Under the pieces are notes generated by a model, which worked only from the letters and a program-made list of their open reading frames with translations, was not told the origin of the DNA and did no database searches. From positions 17,549 through 81,548 of the forward strand of contig NZ_JADILO010000028.1 in assembly GCF_015278125.1 (NCBI RefSeq): a stretch of 64,000 nt of DNA, read 5' to 3'. This document shows positions 1-9,458 of the stretch, in pieces (within the stretch, counting starts at the first letter, position 1; each line of letters begins with the position of its first letter). A program made the position numbers and the translations under genes. The stretch comes from Vibrio fluminensis. Its GTDB lineage: Bacteria; Pseudomonadota; Gammaproteobacteria; Enterobacterales; Vibrionaceae.

Positions 1-1725
1 GAATTAAGTGAACTCAGCGCCAATGAGCACTATTACTGCGAATTCAGCATTAATACCGCCCCACTGCGCTATTACACCGATGGTTTTAAAGATGCGCTTG
101 TCGTCGAGCGAGGTGCTAACCTTAAGCACCCTGTCGTTGTTACACCAATTGCGCTCGCATCACCATACAGAGAACGATCTGAACTTCCCCAAGTTGAGAG
201 CAGTCCCCTCGCTTTAATTCCAAAACCAAATCAATGTGTAACGCAATCTGGGCATTATCTATTGTCACCAAGCAGCCAAATAACATTGCAATCGACGCGA
301 GCTGAACGCGCGGCACAGTGGCTGCAAGTAGAACTAGAAACACTTTTCCAATTTAAGACCAGTCCGATTGGTCACAGTGATATTCTGTTTCGCGACAACC
401 CAACCCTTGATGAAGGTGAATACAATCTATCTGTTACGAACCAAGGCATCCGTTTGGAGGCAGGTTCAAGCGCTGGTTTTGTTCATGCCAGCGCAACTTT
501 ACTTCAATTAATTGAAGGCACTGAGCAAGCCAATACCTTAAAAGTGCCATTTGTACAGATTTCTGATCAACCACGCTTTCGCTATCGAGGCATGATGCTC
601 GACTGCGCGCGTCATTTTCATCCTGTTGAGCGTGTAAAAAGGCTTATTAACCAACTCGCCCACTATAAATTTAACCATTTCCATTGGCATATTACTGATG
701 ATGAAGGCTGGCGCGTAGAAATAAAAGCCTACCCTCAACTGACCGATATTGGTTCAACACGAGGGGCCGGTACTCTACTCGAACCGCAATTCAGTACCTT
801 GAACGATGTTCATCAGGGCTTCTACTCTCAAGAAGATATTCGTGATGTTGTTAATTATGCTGAAGAGCGAGGAATTACCGTCATTCCAGAGATCGATATT
901 CCTGGTCATTGTCGAGCAGCGATCAAAGCGCTACCGCATCTATTAGTCGACAATGACGATCATTCTCAATATCGCAGCATTCAGCACTACAACGACAACG
1001 TTTTATCCCCGGCTTTGGCTGGCACGTATGAATTTTTGGATACAGTTTTAGCTGAAATTGTAGAGCTCTTCCCATCACCATGGGTACACATTGGTGCAGA
1101 CGAAGTGCCTGATGGCGTATGGGTCAACAGTCCACTCTGCCAAGCGCTAATGGAGGAAAACGGTTACCACAGCGCCAAAGAGCTACAAGGCCATTTACTC
1201 CGCTATGCAGAAAAACGCCTCAAAGCGCTTGGTAAACGCATGGTCGGATGGGAAGAAGCTCAGCACGGCAATAAAGTCAGTAAAGATACCATTATCTACT
1301 CTTGGTTGAGCGAAGAAGCGGCCCTGAACTGCGCGAGTCAAGGCTTCGATGTGATCTTACAGCCAGCACAATATACCTATCTGGATATGGCTCAAGATTA
1401 TTCTCCTGATGAACCGGGTGTGGATTGGGCAAGCACTATCCCTTTAGAAAAGGCCTACCGATACGAGCCATTAAAAGAAGTACCAGATACAGACCCAATT
1501 CGTAAAAGAATCCTCGGTATTCAATGCGCGCTATGGTGTGAAATCGTTACTCACCAACAACGCATGGATTATATGGTTTTCCCACGCTTAACTGCCCTAG
1601 CAGAAGCATGCTGGACGGATAAACCACACCGAGATTGGCAAGATTATCTAACCCGGTTGAAAGGGCATTTACCAATGCTAGGCAAACAAGGCATTAGTTA
1701 CCGTCATCCGTGGAAAAATAAATAA
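1..1725 (+). CDS. Beta-N-acetylhexosaminidase, GH20 (5' end outside window)
   Basis: The reading frame is open from base 1, so the gene starts upstream of the window; 574 codons are visible. It is a family 20 glycoside hydrolase that removes terminal GlcNAc from chitin oligosaccharides by substrate-assisted catalysis. The visible N-terminal part is the non-catalytic GH20b-like domain. The (beta/alpha)8 barrel begins near RFRYRGMMLDCARHF (about base 565). The catalytic Asp-Glu pair lies in HIGADEVPDG, with codons at 1099-1104. The Trp-rich C-terminal barrel residues (GWEEA, YSW, ALWCE) are present. No signal peptide can be judged. It is followed by a chitobiose phosphorylase and a sugar phosphate mutase, so it belongs to the intracellular or periplasmic chitin-oligosaccharide pathway of vibrios. 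A TTG at 262 is in frame but is not the true start. Confidence 0.93.
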   Translation, partial: ELSELSANEHYYCEFSINTAPLRYYTDGFKDALVVERGANLKHPVVVTPIALASPYRERSELPQVESSPLALIPKPNQCVTQSGHYLLSPSSQITLQSTRAERAAQWLQVELETLFQFKTSPIGHSDILFRDNPTLDEGEYNLSVTNQGIRLEAGSSAGFVHASATLLQLIEGTEQANTLKVPFVQISDQPRFRYRGMMLDCARHFHPVERVKRLINQLAHYKFNHFHWHITDDEGWRVEIKAYPQLTDIGSTRGAGTLLEPQFSTLNDVHQGFYSQEDIRDVVNYAEERGITVIPEIDIPGHCRAAIKALPHLLVDNDDHSQYRSIQHYNDNVLSPALAGTYEFLDTVLAEIVELFPSPWVHIGADEVPDGVWVNSPLCQALMEENGYHSAKELQGHLLRYAEKRLKALGKRMVGWEEAQHGNKVSKDTIIYSWLSEEAALNCASQGFDVILQPAQYTYLDMAQDYSPDEPGVDWASTIPLEKAYRYEPLKEVPDTDPIRKRILGIQCALWCEIVTHQQRMDYMVFPRLTALAEACWTDKPHRDWQDYLTRLKGHLPMLGKQGISYRHPWKNK

Positions 1726-1775
1726 CAACTAGCAATAGCCCATATTGTTAGACGTTTTCACTAGCTTAAATTTTT

Positions 1776-1793
1776 AGCCACCTTGAAGTGGCT
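1776..1793 (+). other. Intercistronic hairpin before chbP
   Basis: A perfect 6-bp stem (agccac / gtggct) with a 6-nt loop lies between the hexosaminidase stop and the chbP ribosome-binding site. No T-run follows, so it is not a standard terminator. It may stabilise or punctuate the operon mRNA. Confidence 0.4.
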
Positions 1794-1812
1794 TGGTAAA
1801 AAGGAAATTAAG

Positions 1813-4221
1813 ATGAAATACGGCTATTTCGATAATGACAATCGTGAATATGTCATCACACGCCCAGATGTGCCTGCGCCATGGACCAACTACCTAGGCA
1901 CTGAAAAATTCTGTACCGTTATTTCGCACAATGCTGGCGGCTACTCTTTCTATAACTCACCAGAGTACAACCGTGTGACGAAATTCCGTCCGAATGCGAC
2001 ATTCGACCGTCCGGGACACTATGTTTACCTGCGTGACGACGAGACTGGTGACTACTGGTCAATCTCATGGCAACCTGTAGCTAAGAGCCTAGATGAAGCG
2101 AGCTACGAGGTTCGTCATGGTTTGTCATACTCTAAGTTTAAGTGTGACTATAATGGCATTGAAGCAACCAAAACGTTATTTGTACCAAAAGGCGAAGATG
2201 CTGAAGTTTGGGATGTAGTGATCAAGAACACCTCAGACAAACCACGTACAATCAGCGCATTCTCATTTGTTGAATTCTCATTCAGCCATATTCAGTCAGA
2301 CAACCAAAACCACCAGATGTCTCTCTACTCTGCGGGCACGTCTTACAATGACGGTGTGATTGAATACGATCTGTACTATAACACTAACGATTTCGAAGGT
2401 TTCTACTACCTAGCTTCAACGTTTGATCCAGATTCATACGACGGTCAACGTGACAGCTTCCTAGGTCTATACCGTGATGAAGCTAACCCATTAGCGGTAG
2501 AACAAGGTAAGTGTTTCAACACCGCGCAAACTTGTTACAACCACTGTGGCTCTCTACATAAACAATTCACGATTCAACCGGGTGAAGAGGTTCGCTTTGC
2601 TTACATCCTAGGTATTGGTAAAGGCAACGGTGAGCGTTTACGTGCTAAGTACCAAGATCTCGCTGAAGTCGACAACGCATTCGCGGGTATCAAAGCACAC
2701 TGGGACGAGCGCTGTGGCAAGTTCCAAGTGAAATCACCAAACCAAGGTCTCGACACCATGATCAACGCTTGGACACTATACCAAGCAGAAACTTGTGTGG
2801 TGTGGTCTCGTTTTGCTTCATTTATCGAAGTGGGTGGTCGTACTGGTCTTGGTTACCGCGATACAGCGCAAGATGCTATTTCAGTCCCTCACGCTAACCC
2901 AGCAATGACGCGTAAACGTATCGTTGATCTACTGCGTGGCCAAGTGAAAGCAGGTTACGGTCTACACCTATTTGATCCAGATTGGTTCGATCCAGAAAAA
3001 GCAGACGTTAAGCCATCTAAATCTCCAACCGTTGTTCCAACGCCATCAGATGAAGACAAGATCCACGGCATTGAAGACACGTGTTCTGATGACCATCTAT
3101 GGCTAGTCCCAACCATCTGCAAATACGTGATGGAAACGGGCGAGCACAGCTTCTTTGACGAAGTGATCCCTTACGCTGATGGCGGCGATGCGACAGTATA
3201 TGACCACATGAAAGCAGCGCTCGATTTCTCGGCAGAGTACGTAGGTCAAACCGGTATTTGTAAAGGTCTGCGTGCAGACTGGAACGACTGTCTAAACCTA
3301 GGTGGTGGTGAATCATCAATGGTTTCGTTCCTACACTTCTGGGCACTGCAAGAATTCATCGATCTCGCAAAATACCTAGGTAAAGATGCAGACGTTGAAA
3401 AGTACACCATTATGGCAGCCAATGTTCGCGAAGCGTGTGAAACGCACCTTTGGGACGACGAAGGCGGTTGGTACATCCGTGGTCTAACCAAGAATGGCGA
3501 CAAAATCGGTACAGCACAACAAGCAGAAGGCCGTGTACACCTAGAGTCAAACACGCTAGCGGTACTTTCTGGCGCGGTATCTCAAGAGCGCGGTGAAAAA
3601 GCGATGGACGCTGTCGACGAGAACCTATTCTCTGAATACGGCCTGCACCTAAACTCACCATCATTCGCAACACCAAACGATGACATCGGCTTTGTGACTC
3701 GCGTTTACCAAGGCGTAAAAGAGAACGGCGCAATCTTCTCGCATCCAAACCCATGGGCATGGGTAGCTGAAGCAAAACTTGGCCGTGGCGACCGTGCAAT
3801 GAAGTTCTACGATGCACTAAACCCATACAACCAAAACGACATCATCGAAAAACGTATTGCAGAACCATACTCGTACGTGCAGTTCATCATGGGTCGCGAT
3901 CACCAAGATCACGGTCGTGCGAACCACCCTTGGCTAACGGGTACATCTGGCTGGGCTTACTTCGCAGTCACCAACTTTATTCTTGGGGTGCGCACAGGCT
4001 TTGATGGTCTAACTATCGATCCATGTATCCCAACTAACTGGCCAGGTTTCGAAGTCACTCGCCAATGGCTGGGTGCAACTTACAACATCAAAGTAGTAAA
4101 CCCTGAATCAGTAAGTAAAGGCGTTAAGTCAATTACAGTGAACGGTGAAGCGGTAAATGGTGCATCTGTACCAGTTCAAGCGGAAGGTTCTGTAAACGAA
4201 GTTATCGTAACTCTAGGTTAA
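1813..4221 (+). CDS. chbP: N,N'-diacetylchitobiose phosphorylase, GH94
   Basis: This 802-residue enzyme cleaves (GlcNAc)2 with inorganic phosphate to GlcNAc-1-phosphate and GlcNAc in the cytoplasm, saving ATP during chitin catabolism. It matches the Vibrio ChBP family in length (about 800 residues) and in its N-terminus (MKYGYFDNDNREYVITRPDV). The catalytic acid is the second Asp of ADWNDC; with this start it is Asp492, the number known for the V. proteolyticus enzyme. The order is N-terminal beta-sandwich, helical linker, (alpha/alpha)6 barrel and C-terminal beta domain. The start at 1813 has aaggaa upstream and gives the family N-terminus; the TTG at 1783 would add ten unrelated residues. 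The downstream mutase probably handles the GlcNAc-1-phosphate product. Confidence 0.97.
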   Translation: MKYGYFDNDNREYVITRPDVPAPWTNYLGTEKFCTVISHNAGGYSFYNSPEYNRVTKFRPNATFDRPGHYVYLRDDETGDYWSISWQPVAKSLDEASYEVRHGLSYSKFKCDYNGIEATKTLFVPKGEDAEVWDVVIKNTSDKPRTISAFSFVEFSFSHIQSDNQNHQMSLYSAGTSYNDGVIEYDLYYNTNDFEGFYYLASTFDPDSYDGQRDSFLGLYRDEANPLAVEQGKCFNTAQTCYNHCGSLHKQFTIQPGEEVRFAYILGIGKGNGERLRAKYQDLAEVDNAFAGIKAHWDERCGKFQVKSPNQGLDTMINAWTLYQAETCVVWSRFASFIEVGGRTGLGYRDTAQDAISVPHANPAMTRKRIVDLLRGQVKAGYGLHLFDPDWFDPEKADVKPSKSPTVVPTPSDEDKIHGIEDTCSDDHLWLVPTICKYVMETGEHSFFDEVIPYADGGDATVYDHMKAALDFSAEYVGQTGICKGLRADWNDCLNLGGGESSMVSFLHFWALQEFIDLAKYLGKDADVEKYTIMAANVREACETHLWDDEGGWYIRGLTKNGDKIGTAQQAEGRVHLESNTLAVLSGAVSQERGEKAMDAVDENLFSEYGLHLNSPSFATPNDDIGFVTRVYQGVKENGAIFSHPNPWAWVAEAKLGRGDRAMKFYDALNPYNQNDIIEKRIAEPYSYVQFIMGRDHQDHGRANHPWLTGTSGWAYFAVTNFILGVRTGFDGLTIDPCIPTNWPGFEVTRQWLGATYNIKVVNPESVSKGVKSITVNGEAVNGASVPVQAEGSVNEVIVTLG

Positions 4222-4228
4222 ACCCTGT

Positions 4229-4259
4229 GGGCAGCCCACTCGCGGCTGCCCTCTTTTTC
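4229..4259 (+). terminator. Terminator-like hairpin inside the chitobiose operon
   Basis: A perfect 8-bp GC-rich stem (gggcagcc / ggctgccc) is followed by tctttttct. It sits only 14 nt before the next start codon, so it probably gives partial termination that lowers mutase expression relative to chbP. Confidence 0.75.
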
Positions 4260-4272
4260 TAAGGAAGATCCC

Positions 4273-5685
4273 ATGATCCAATTTGGTACAGGTGGCTGGC
4301 GCGCCTTTATTGGTGAAGAGTTTACCAAGGATAATGTTCGCCTCGTCGCTCAAGCTATCGCCAATATCATTAATGATGAGCAAGTGGCCGATCGTGGCTT
4401 TGTGATTGGTTATGACCGCCGTTTTCTTTCCGATAAAGCGGGATGCTGGTTCGCAGAAGTGTTAGCCGCAAACAACATTAAAGTGAGCTTTATCGACAAG
4501 TTCGTTCCTACGCCAATCGTGATGTTTAAAGCAAAGGAAATGAACTGTGCCTATTCGGCGTGCATCACTGCTTCGCATAACCCTGCCGATTACAACGGTA
4601 TCAAAGTGTTTATCGAAGGTGGCCGAGATGCTGATGAAATCATCACGCAGAAGATCGAGCAACAAGTTTCGGTATTAACTTCAAAGCAAGTAAAGAGCGT
4701 TGAGTTTGAGCAAGCTGTTGATGACAAGCTAATTGAAATCATCAACCCGATGAACGAATTCGTTGATTCAATCATTAACTTCATCGACATCGAAGCGATC
4801 AAGAAATCTAACTTACGCGTGTTGATCGATCCTATGTTTGGTGTGGCAAAAAACGCCTTACAAACCGTTCTAATCAATGGTCGCTGTGAAGTTGATGTGA
4901 TTCACGATGGAAAAAACCCTGACTTCGGCGGTTTGATGCCATCACCAAGCGCAGCTACCTTGTATCGTTTGATGCATTTAGTTGCGCACGAAGGTTACGA
5001 TATTGGCATCGGTACCGATGGCGATGCAGACCGTCTTGGCATCATCGACGAAAAAGGCAACTTCATCCATCCGAACGAAGTATTAATCTTACTCTACTAC
5101 TACTTGCTTGAGTATAAAGGCTGGAAAGGCTCTGTGGTACGTAACATTGCCACCACCCACCTACTCGACAAAATCGCAGCAGATCACGGCGAAAAGAGCT
5201 TTGAGGTTCCAGTAGGCTTTAAGCATATTAGCTCGCAAATGGAAGCTGACGATTCACTGATCGGTGGCGAAAGTTCGGGTGGTTTAACCATTCGTGGTCA
5301 CATCAAAGGTAAGGATGGCGTATTCGCTTCAAGCCTGTTGGTTGAAATGATCTCAGTGACCGGTAAAAAGCTATCTGAATTGCTCGATGAAATCTACGCT
5401 AAGTATGGTTATGCCTACACAGCGGAAGGTGATTGCAAGTTCAAAGCAGCCGCTAAACAGTCTCTATACGACAAGGTTTATGTTGATAAACAATTGCCTG
5501 AATTCGAGTTTGAAATTGAAAAAGTTAGCTATGAAGATGGCGCTAAAGTCTACTTCAAAAATGGCGGCTGGGTGATAGCACGTTTCTCAGGAACAGAACC
5601 ACTACTGCGTATTTTTGCCGAAATGGCAGATAAGCCAACAGCAGAGAGAGTCGTTCAACAAATGAAAGACTTCCTTCAGCTTTAA
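4273..5685 (+). CDS. Phosphohexomutase (probable GlcNAc-1-P or glucose/mannose-phosphate mutase)
   Basis: This 470-residue protein belongs to the alpha-D-phosphohexomutase superfamily. Family landmarks are all present: the phosphoserine loop TASHNP (Ser101), the metal loop DGDADR (Asp249, Asp251, Asp253), the sugar-binding GGESSGG loop, and the C-terminal phosphate-binding RFSGTEPLLRI. Homologues are usually labelled phosphoglucomutase/phosphomannomutase. The position directly after chitobiose phosphorylase suggests that the physiological job is converting GlcNAc-1-P to GlcNAc-6-P for entry into the nag pathway; that substrate is inference from context. A good Shine-Dalgarno sequence (aaggaag) precedes the ATG. 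It is the last gene of the operon. Confidence 0.9.
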   Translation: MIQFGTGGWRAFIGEEFTKDNVRLVAQAIANIINDEQVADRGFVIGYDRRFLSDKAGCWFAEVLAANNIKVSFIDKFVPTPIVMFKAKEMNCAYSACITASHNPADYNGIKVFIEGGRDADEIITQKIEQQVSVLTSKQVKSVEFEQAVDDKLIEIINPMNEFVDSIINFIDIEAIKKSNLRVLIDPMFGVAKNALQTVLINGRCEVDVIHDGKNPDFGGLMPSPSAATLYRLMHLVAHEGYDIGIGTDGDADRLGIIDEKGNFIHPNEVLILLYYYLLEYKGWKGSVVRNIATTHLLDKIAADHGEKSFEVPVGFKHISSQMEADDSLIGGESSGGLTIRGHIKGKDGVFASSLLVEMISVTGKKLSELLDEIYAKYGYAYTAEGDCKFKAAAKQSLYDKVYVDKQLPEFEFEIEKVSYEDGAKVYFKNGGWVIARFSGTEPLLRIFAEMADKPTAERVVQQMKDFLQL

Positions 5686-5724
5686 CGTCATCAAACGTTT
5701 AAAACCGCGAGATGGTACTAATAT

Positions 5725-5756
5725 ATGCCCGGCACTTTAGCTGGGCATTTTGTTTT
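5725..5756 (+). terminator. Terminator of the chitobiose operon
   Basis: A 9-bp stem (atgcccggc / gctgggcat, one G-T pair) with loop actttta-like ACTTTA is followed by tttgttttg. It lies 40 nt after the mutase stop. Confidence 0.85.
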
Positions 5757-5831
5757 GTAGTAATCGGTTATTACCATTACATGTAAAATAATTGTTAATT
5801 TACTTTCTCCAATGAAGAGAGGAGATAAACA

Positions 5832-6395
5832 ATGGCTAAAGTACTGATCATCGCAGGCGATTTTGTTGAAGACTACGAGTTAATGGTGCCGTTTCAAGCA
5901 TTAACGATGCTAGGCCATAAGGTTAGTGTGGTCTGCCCTGACAAGCAAAAGGGTGAACAAATTAAAACCGCTATTCATGACTTTGAAGGTGACCAAACTT
6001 ATACCGAGAAAGTCGGTCATAACTTTACCCTTAATGAAAATTTTGATTCTATTCATTCTACCCAATTCGATGCTTTACTTATCCCTGGTGGGCGTGCACC
6101 TGAATATCTCAGACTTAACGATCAAGTGATTGGTCTAGTACAAGCTTTCTATCATGATGCTAAACCTATCGCAGCCATTTGTCATGGTGCCCAACTATTA
6201 ACCGCAGCCAAGATCATCGAAGGTGAAAACATTTCGGCTTACCCAGCATGTGCGCCAGAAGTCACGCTCGCTGGTGCTCACTATGTCGATCTCGATATGG
6301 ATCAAGCGCTCACCTCTGGACAGTTTGTTACAGCCCCAGCTTGGCCTGCTCATCCTGCTTGGTTGGCTCAGTTCAATCAAAAACTTACAAAATAA
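5832..6395 (+). CDS. DJ-1/PfpI family protein
   Basis: This 187-residue class I glutamine amidotransferase-like protein has the DJ-1/PfpI fold: an N-terminal KVLIIAGDFVEDYE strand-loop with the conserved Glu, IPGGRAPEYL, and the nucleophile elbow AAICHGAQ with Cys117. Members act as chaperones, proteases, glyoxalases or deglycases; the sequence alone does not decide which. The gene has a good ribosome-binding site (gaggag, 5821-5826), stands alone between the chitobiose operon terminator and a small RHH gene, and lacks a signal peptide, so it is cytoplasmic. Confidence 0.88.
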   Translation: MAKVLIIAGDFVEDYELMVPFQALTMLGHKVSVVCPDKQKGEQIKTAIHDFEGDQTYTEKVGHNFTLNENFDSIHSTQFDALLIPGGRAPEYLRLNDQVIGLVQAFYHDAKPIAAICHGAQLLTAAKIIEGENISAYPACAPEVTLAGAHYVDLDMDQALTSGQFVTAPAWPAHPAWLAQFNQKLTK

Positions 6396-6488
6396 CACTC
6401 AATGTCCAAGCTAGACTAAAGGCGTAATGCGTTTTCTATATAAACCAGTATTCTGAATAGAGAGTGTTAAACGGTATGGAAAAGCAAG

Positions 6489-6782
6489 ATGTGTGAAATC
6501 TATTCTGGAGCCGAAGTAGAACTATTCGAGCTCAAATCGAAGTCTGTTCGTATTGATGGTGTTGTCACCAGCGTACGGTTGGAAGCGGTATTTTGGAAAG
6601 TGATTGAAGACATTGCGTCGGAAGCAGAAATCAGCGTAGCGGAATTTCTTACCCGCATTTACCGAGAAGTGATCGAAAAACGAGGTGAAGTGGGTAACTT
6701 CACCTCGTTATTACGCGTAGCCTGCACAACTTATCTCAATGGCGGGCAGCGAATTTCGCTTAGCAATCTGGGGGCTACTTAA
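6489..6782 (+). CDS. Small ribbon-helix-helix domain protein
   Basis: This 97-residue protein has a ribbon-helix-helix-like core: a short strand (RIDGVVTSVRLEAVFW) followed by two helices (KVIEDIASEAEISVAEFLTRIYREV). It resembles the RHH_4 family seen in many proteobacteria. RHH proteins bind DNA as dimers, but no target is known to me for this group. It is convergent with fbpC, and the two stop codons overlap by 4 nt, leaving no room for a terminator between them. No toxin partner is adjacent, so a toxin-antitoxin role is unlikely. Confidence 0.75.
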   Translation: MCEIYSGAEVELFELKSKSVRIDGVVTSVRLEAVFWKVIEDIASEAEISVAEFLTRIYREVIEKRGEVGNFTSLLRVACTTYLNGGQRISLSNLGAT

Positions 6783-7810
6783 AAAGCTAGCACGCCTTGT
6801 GTTTCCACTTTTACTGAAACCATTTGATCGATGTCCAGCGCCTCAGCAGAGCTAGCAAACAATTTATGGCCATTGGCATTAATCACGTATCGACAGTGAT
6901 CACCCATAAACTGCTGTTCTGTCACTTTCACGCCACTCTCCTCAGAAGCACTAATTTGTACATGCTGAGGTCTTAGCAGCAACTCACATTCGGCATCTAA
7001 CTCAATTGGCTGCTGCGCAGTCGCTTCAATAATCCCTAGTTCAGTATCAAACTCTGTTTCTGAAAGACGCTTGGCACTCAAGTAGCTGCCACCACCTAAG
7101 AAATCAGCAACGAACTTACTTGATGGTTGGTAATAGAGCTCACTGGCAGTGCCATATTGCTCAATTACACCGTGATTCATTACTGCCATCTTGTCAGCAA
7201 ACGCAAAAGCCTCTTCTCGACTGTGCGTTACGAAAATTGCGGTCACGCCTTGTTGTTTGAAAATCTTACGAATTTCACCAATAAGCTCATGACGAACCTG
7301 AGTATCGATATTAGAGAAAGGCTCGTCCAAAAGGAGCAAATCTGGCTTATAAGCCAGCGAGCGAGCAATCGCAACACGCTGCTGCTGACCACCCGACAGC
7401 TGATGAGGATAACGCTCACCATACTGCTCTAAATGCACCAACTCCAGCATCTCTTTTACTTTCGCTTTCTGCTCCGTAGCACTCAACTCTCGCAAGCCAA
7501 AAGCCACGTTTTGCTCGACGGTCAAATGAGGAAATAGCGCATAATCTTGAAAGATCATGCCGATATTGCGCTGCTCTGGCGGCATCCAGTGCTCACCATC
7601 ATCAATGGTCATACAATTGAGCGTCATGGAGCCTGAGCTTAGCGGCAATAAGCCCGCGATCGCTTTAAGTAATGTTGTTTTACCACAACCACTCGCCCCC
7701 AACAGACAAATGATCTCACCTTGCTCTACTTGCAAGGAAAGCTCTTTTAAAATGGTCGTCTGATCATCATATTTGCAGGTCAGATTTTTTATAGAAAGTG
7801 CACAGCTCAT
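6779..7810 (-). CDS. fbpC: Ferric iron ABC transporter, ATPase
   Basis: This 343-residue ATPase powers uptake of Fe3+ through FbpB. Walker A is GASGCGKTT (residues 38-45), the Q-loop is IFQDY, the signature is LSGGQQQR (from 138), Walker B is LLLLDEP (158-164), and the H-loop is VTHS. The C-terminal extension of about 100 residues is the TOBE-type regulatory domain of this subfamily. I use the ATG at 7810, which overlaps the fbpB stop as TGATG and indicates translational coupling; a TTG one codon upstream is possible. It is the last gene of fbpABC. Confidence 0.93.
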   Translation of the reverse strand: MSCALSIKNLTCKYDDQTTILKELSLQVEQGEIICLLGASGCGKTTLLKAIAGLLPLSSGSMTLNCMTIDDGEHWMPPEQRNIGMIFQDYALFPHLTVEQNVAFGLRELSATEQKAKVKEMLELVHLEQYGERYPHQLSGGQQQRVAIARSLAYKPDLLLLDEPFSNIDTQVRHELIGEIRKIFKQQGVTAIFVTHSREEAFAFADKMAVMNHGVIEQYGTASELYYQPSSKFVADFLGGGSYLSAKRLSETEFDTELGIIEATAQQPIELDAECELLLRPQHVQISASEESGVKVTEQQFMGDHCRYVINANGHKLFASSAEALDIDQMVSVKVETQGVLAF

Positions 7811-9435
7811 CAATGTACCTGCTCTAAAGAACGGTTGACCAACACCAATGGAACTAGGCCGACTAGGACTAGTAACACTGCGGGCATTGCCGCAAGTTCA
7901 AGGTGCTCATCAGAAGCAAAATTGTAAACGTAGGTCGCCAGTGTCTCAAAGTTGAATGGACGCAGCAATAAAGAAGCATTGAGCTCCTTCATAGACTCAA
8001 TAAATACCAACAATCCAGCAATCAATGCCCCACGACGGATCAAAGGTAAATGAACGCGACGTAGCATTTGATTGGCATTGCATCCCATAGTACGAGAAGC
8101 CATATCCAATGAAGGTGAAACTTTGCTCAGACTACTTTCGATACTGCCAATCGCCACCGCAGAAAAACGCACTACGAGAGCAAAAATAATCGCGAACATG
8201 GAGCCTGAGAAAATCAATCCCGGCCGTCCCCATTCCATCGCTTTAGCAATATCATTGACCAAATGATCCATAAACAGCACAGGCACCATCACGCCGATTG
8301 CCAAAACAGTGCCCGGAACAGCATAACCCAGCGATGAAAAACGCATAAATGCAACCGCAGTACGTTTAGCAGAAAGGCGTTGATAGAAGTTCACCACCAA
8401 AGCAATCAATACCGCAATCACGGCGGCGCTTAATGACACATACAAGCTATTAATGGCATATTGCTGGAACTCAGTAGTCCAACTTTGGGCGAAATACTTA
8501 TAGGCATAGATAAGCAGTTGTCCCAGCGGGAAGATAAAGGCCACCGAGACCAAGCCCCAACACCATACTAATGCGAGCCATTTTTTCCATCCCGTTAACT
8601 CATAACGAAAATCTTCACGGCTACTAAACTGGTTTTGAAATAGTTTCTGTTTACGGCGGCTATAGCGTTCGGTTGAGAGCAACAAGATAACAAAAACTAA
8701 CATAATTGCAGAGATCTTAGCGGCTGCTGTCAAACTCGAATAGCCAAGCCAAGTATCATAAACCGCGGTAGTTAATGTATTGACGGCAAAGTAGCTCACT
8801 GTACCAAAGTCACCGATGGTTTCCATTGCTACCAAAGACAGTCCAACAGCAATGGCAGGACGCACTAATGGTAGAGAAATACGATAAAAACTTTCCCAAG
8901 GGGAACACTTCAACAGGCGCGCCGATTGTAGCAAAGAGACGTTTTGCTCCATAAATGCAGCGCGGCATAAAAGATACACGTAAGGGTACAGTACCAACGC
9001 CAAGACAACGATCGCGCCGCCTAACGTTCGAATATCAGGGAACCAATAGTCGCCCGCTTGCCACCCCATTAAATCACGTAAAGCAATCTGTATTGGACCG
9101 GCGAAGTCAAACCAATCTGTGAAGATATAACCGACAATATAGGCAGGCATAGCTAGCGGCAGCACTAGCGCCCATTGCAAAATGCGCTCACTCGGTAAAC
9201 GGCACATTGCCATCAACCAAGCAGAAGGAATACCGAACACCAGTGACAACAACATCACCCCAACCGCTAACGCTATGGTATTAAACGTGTAAGTCGGAAG
9301 TACTGTCGACATTAAATGAGAAAACAGCTGATCGGTTTCACCGATAGCTGTAAAAAATATCGCAAAAATAGGCAAAACCAGTAGCAGGGCTAATGTCCCA
9401 CTACTGGCTTTCCAAATAGAGTTTTTTTCTTTCAT
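7810..9435 (-). CDS. fbpB: Ferric iron ABC transporter, permease
   Basis: This 541-residue inner-membrane protein has about 12 hydrophobic segments arranged as two fused permease halves, as in FbpB/SfuB/FutB. Each half has an EAA-like loop (around FMEQNVSLLQSARLLKCSPWESFYRISLPLVRPAI in the first and SLDMASRTMGCNANQMLRRVHLPLIRRG in the second) that contacts the ATPase. It moves Fe3+ delivered by FbpA into the cytoplasm. It lies between fbpA and fbpC in one operon, 96 nt after fbpA with a strong hairpin in that gap. Confidence 0.93.
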   Translation of the reverse strand: MKEKNSIWKASSGTLALLLVLPIFAIFFTAIGETDQLFSHLMSTVLPTYTFNTIALAVGVMLLSLVFGIPSAWLMAMCRLPSERILQWALVLPLAMPAYIVGYIFTDWFDFAGPIQIALRDLMGWQAGDYWFPDIRTLGGAIVVLALVLYPYVYLLCRAAFMEQNVSLLQSARLLKCSPWESFYRISLPLVRPAIAVGLSLVAMETIGDFGTVSYFAVNTLTTAVYDTWLGYSSLTAAAKISAIMLVFVILLLSTERYSRRKQKLFQNQFSSREDFRYELTGWKKWLALVWCWGLVSVAFIFPLGQLLIYAYKYFAQSWTTEFQQYAINSLYVSLSAAVIAVLIALVVNFYQRLSAKRTAVAFMRFSSLGYAVPGTVLAIGVMVPVLFMDHLVNDIAKAMEWGRPGLIFSGSMFAIIFALVVRFSAVAIGSIESSLSKVSPSLDMASRTMGCNANQMLRRVHLPLIRRGALIAGLLVFIESMKELNASLLLRPFNFETLATYVYNFASDEHLELAAMPAVLLVLVGLVPLVLVNRSLEQVH

Positions 9436-9458
9436 CGCCTAATCGTTTCAGGCGGAAA

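Noticed and set aside
3017..3826. Three overlapping antisense frames of 102-138 residues inside chbP
   Set aside because: They oppose a complete, conserved GH94 gene and have no family features or ribosome-binding sites.
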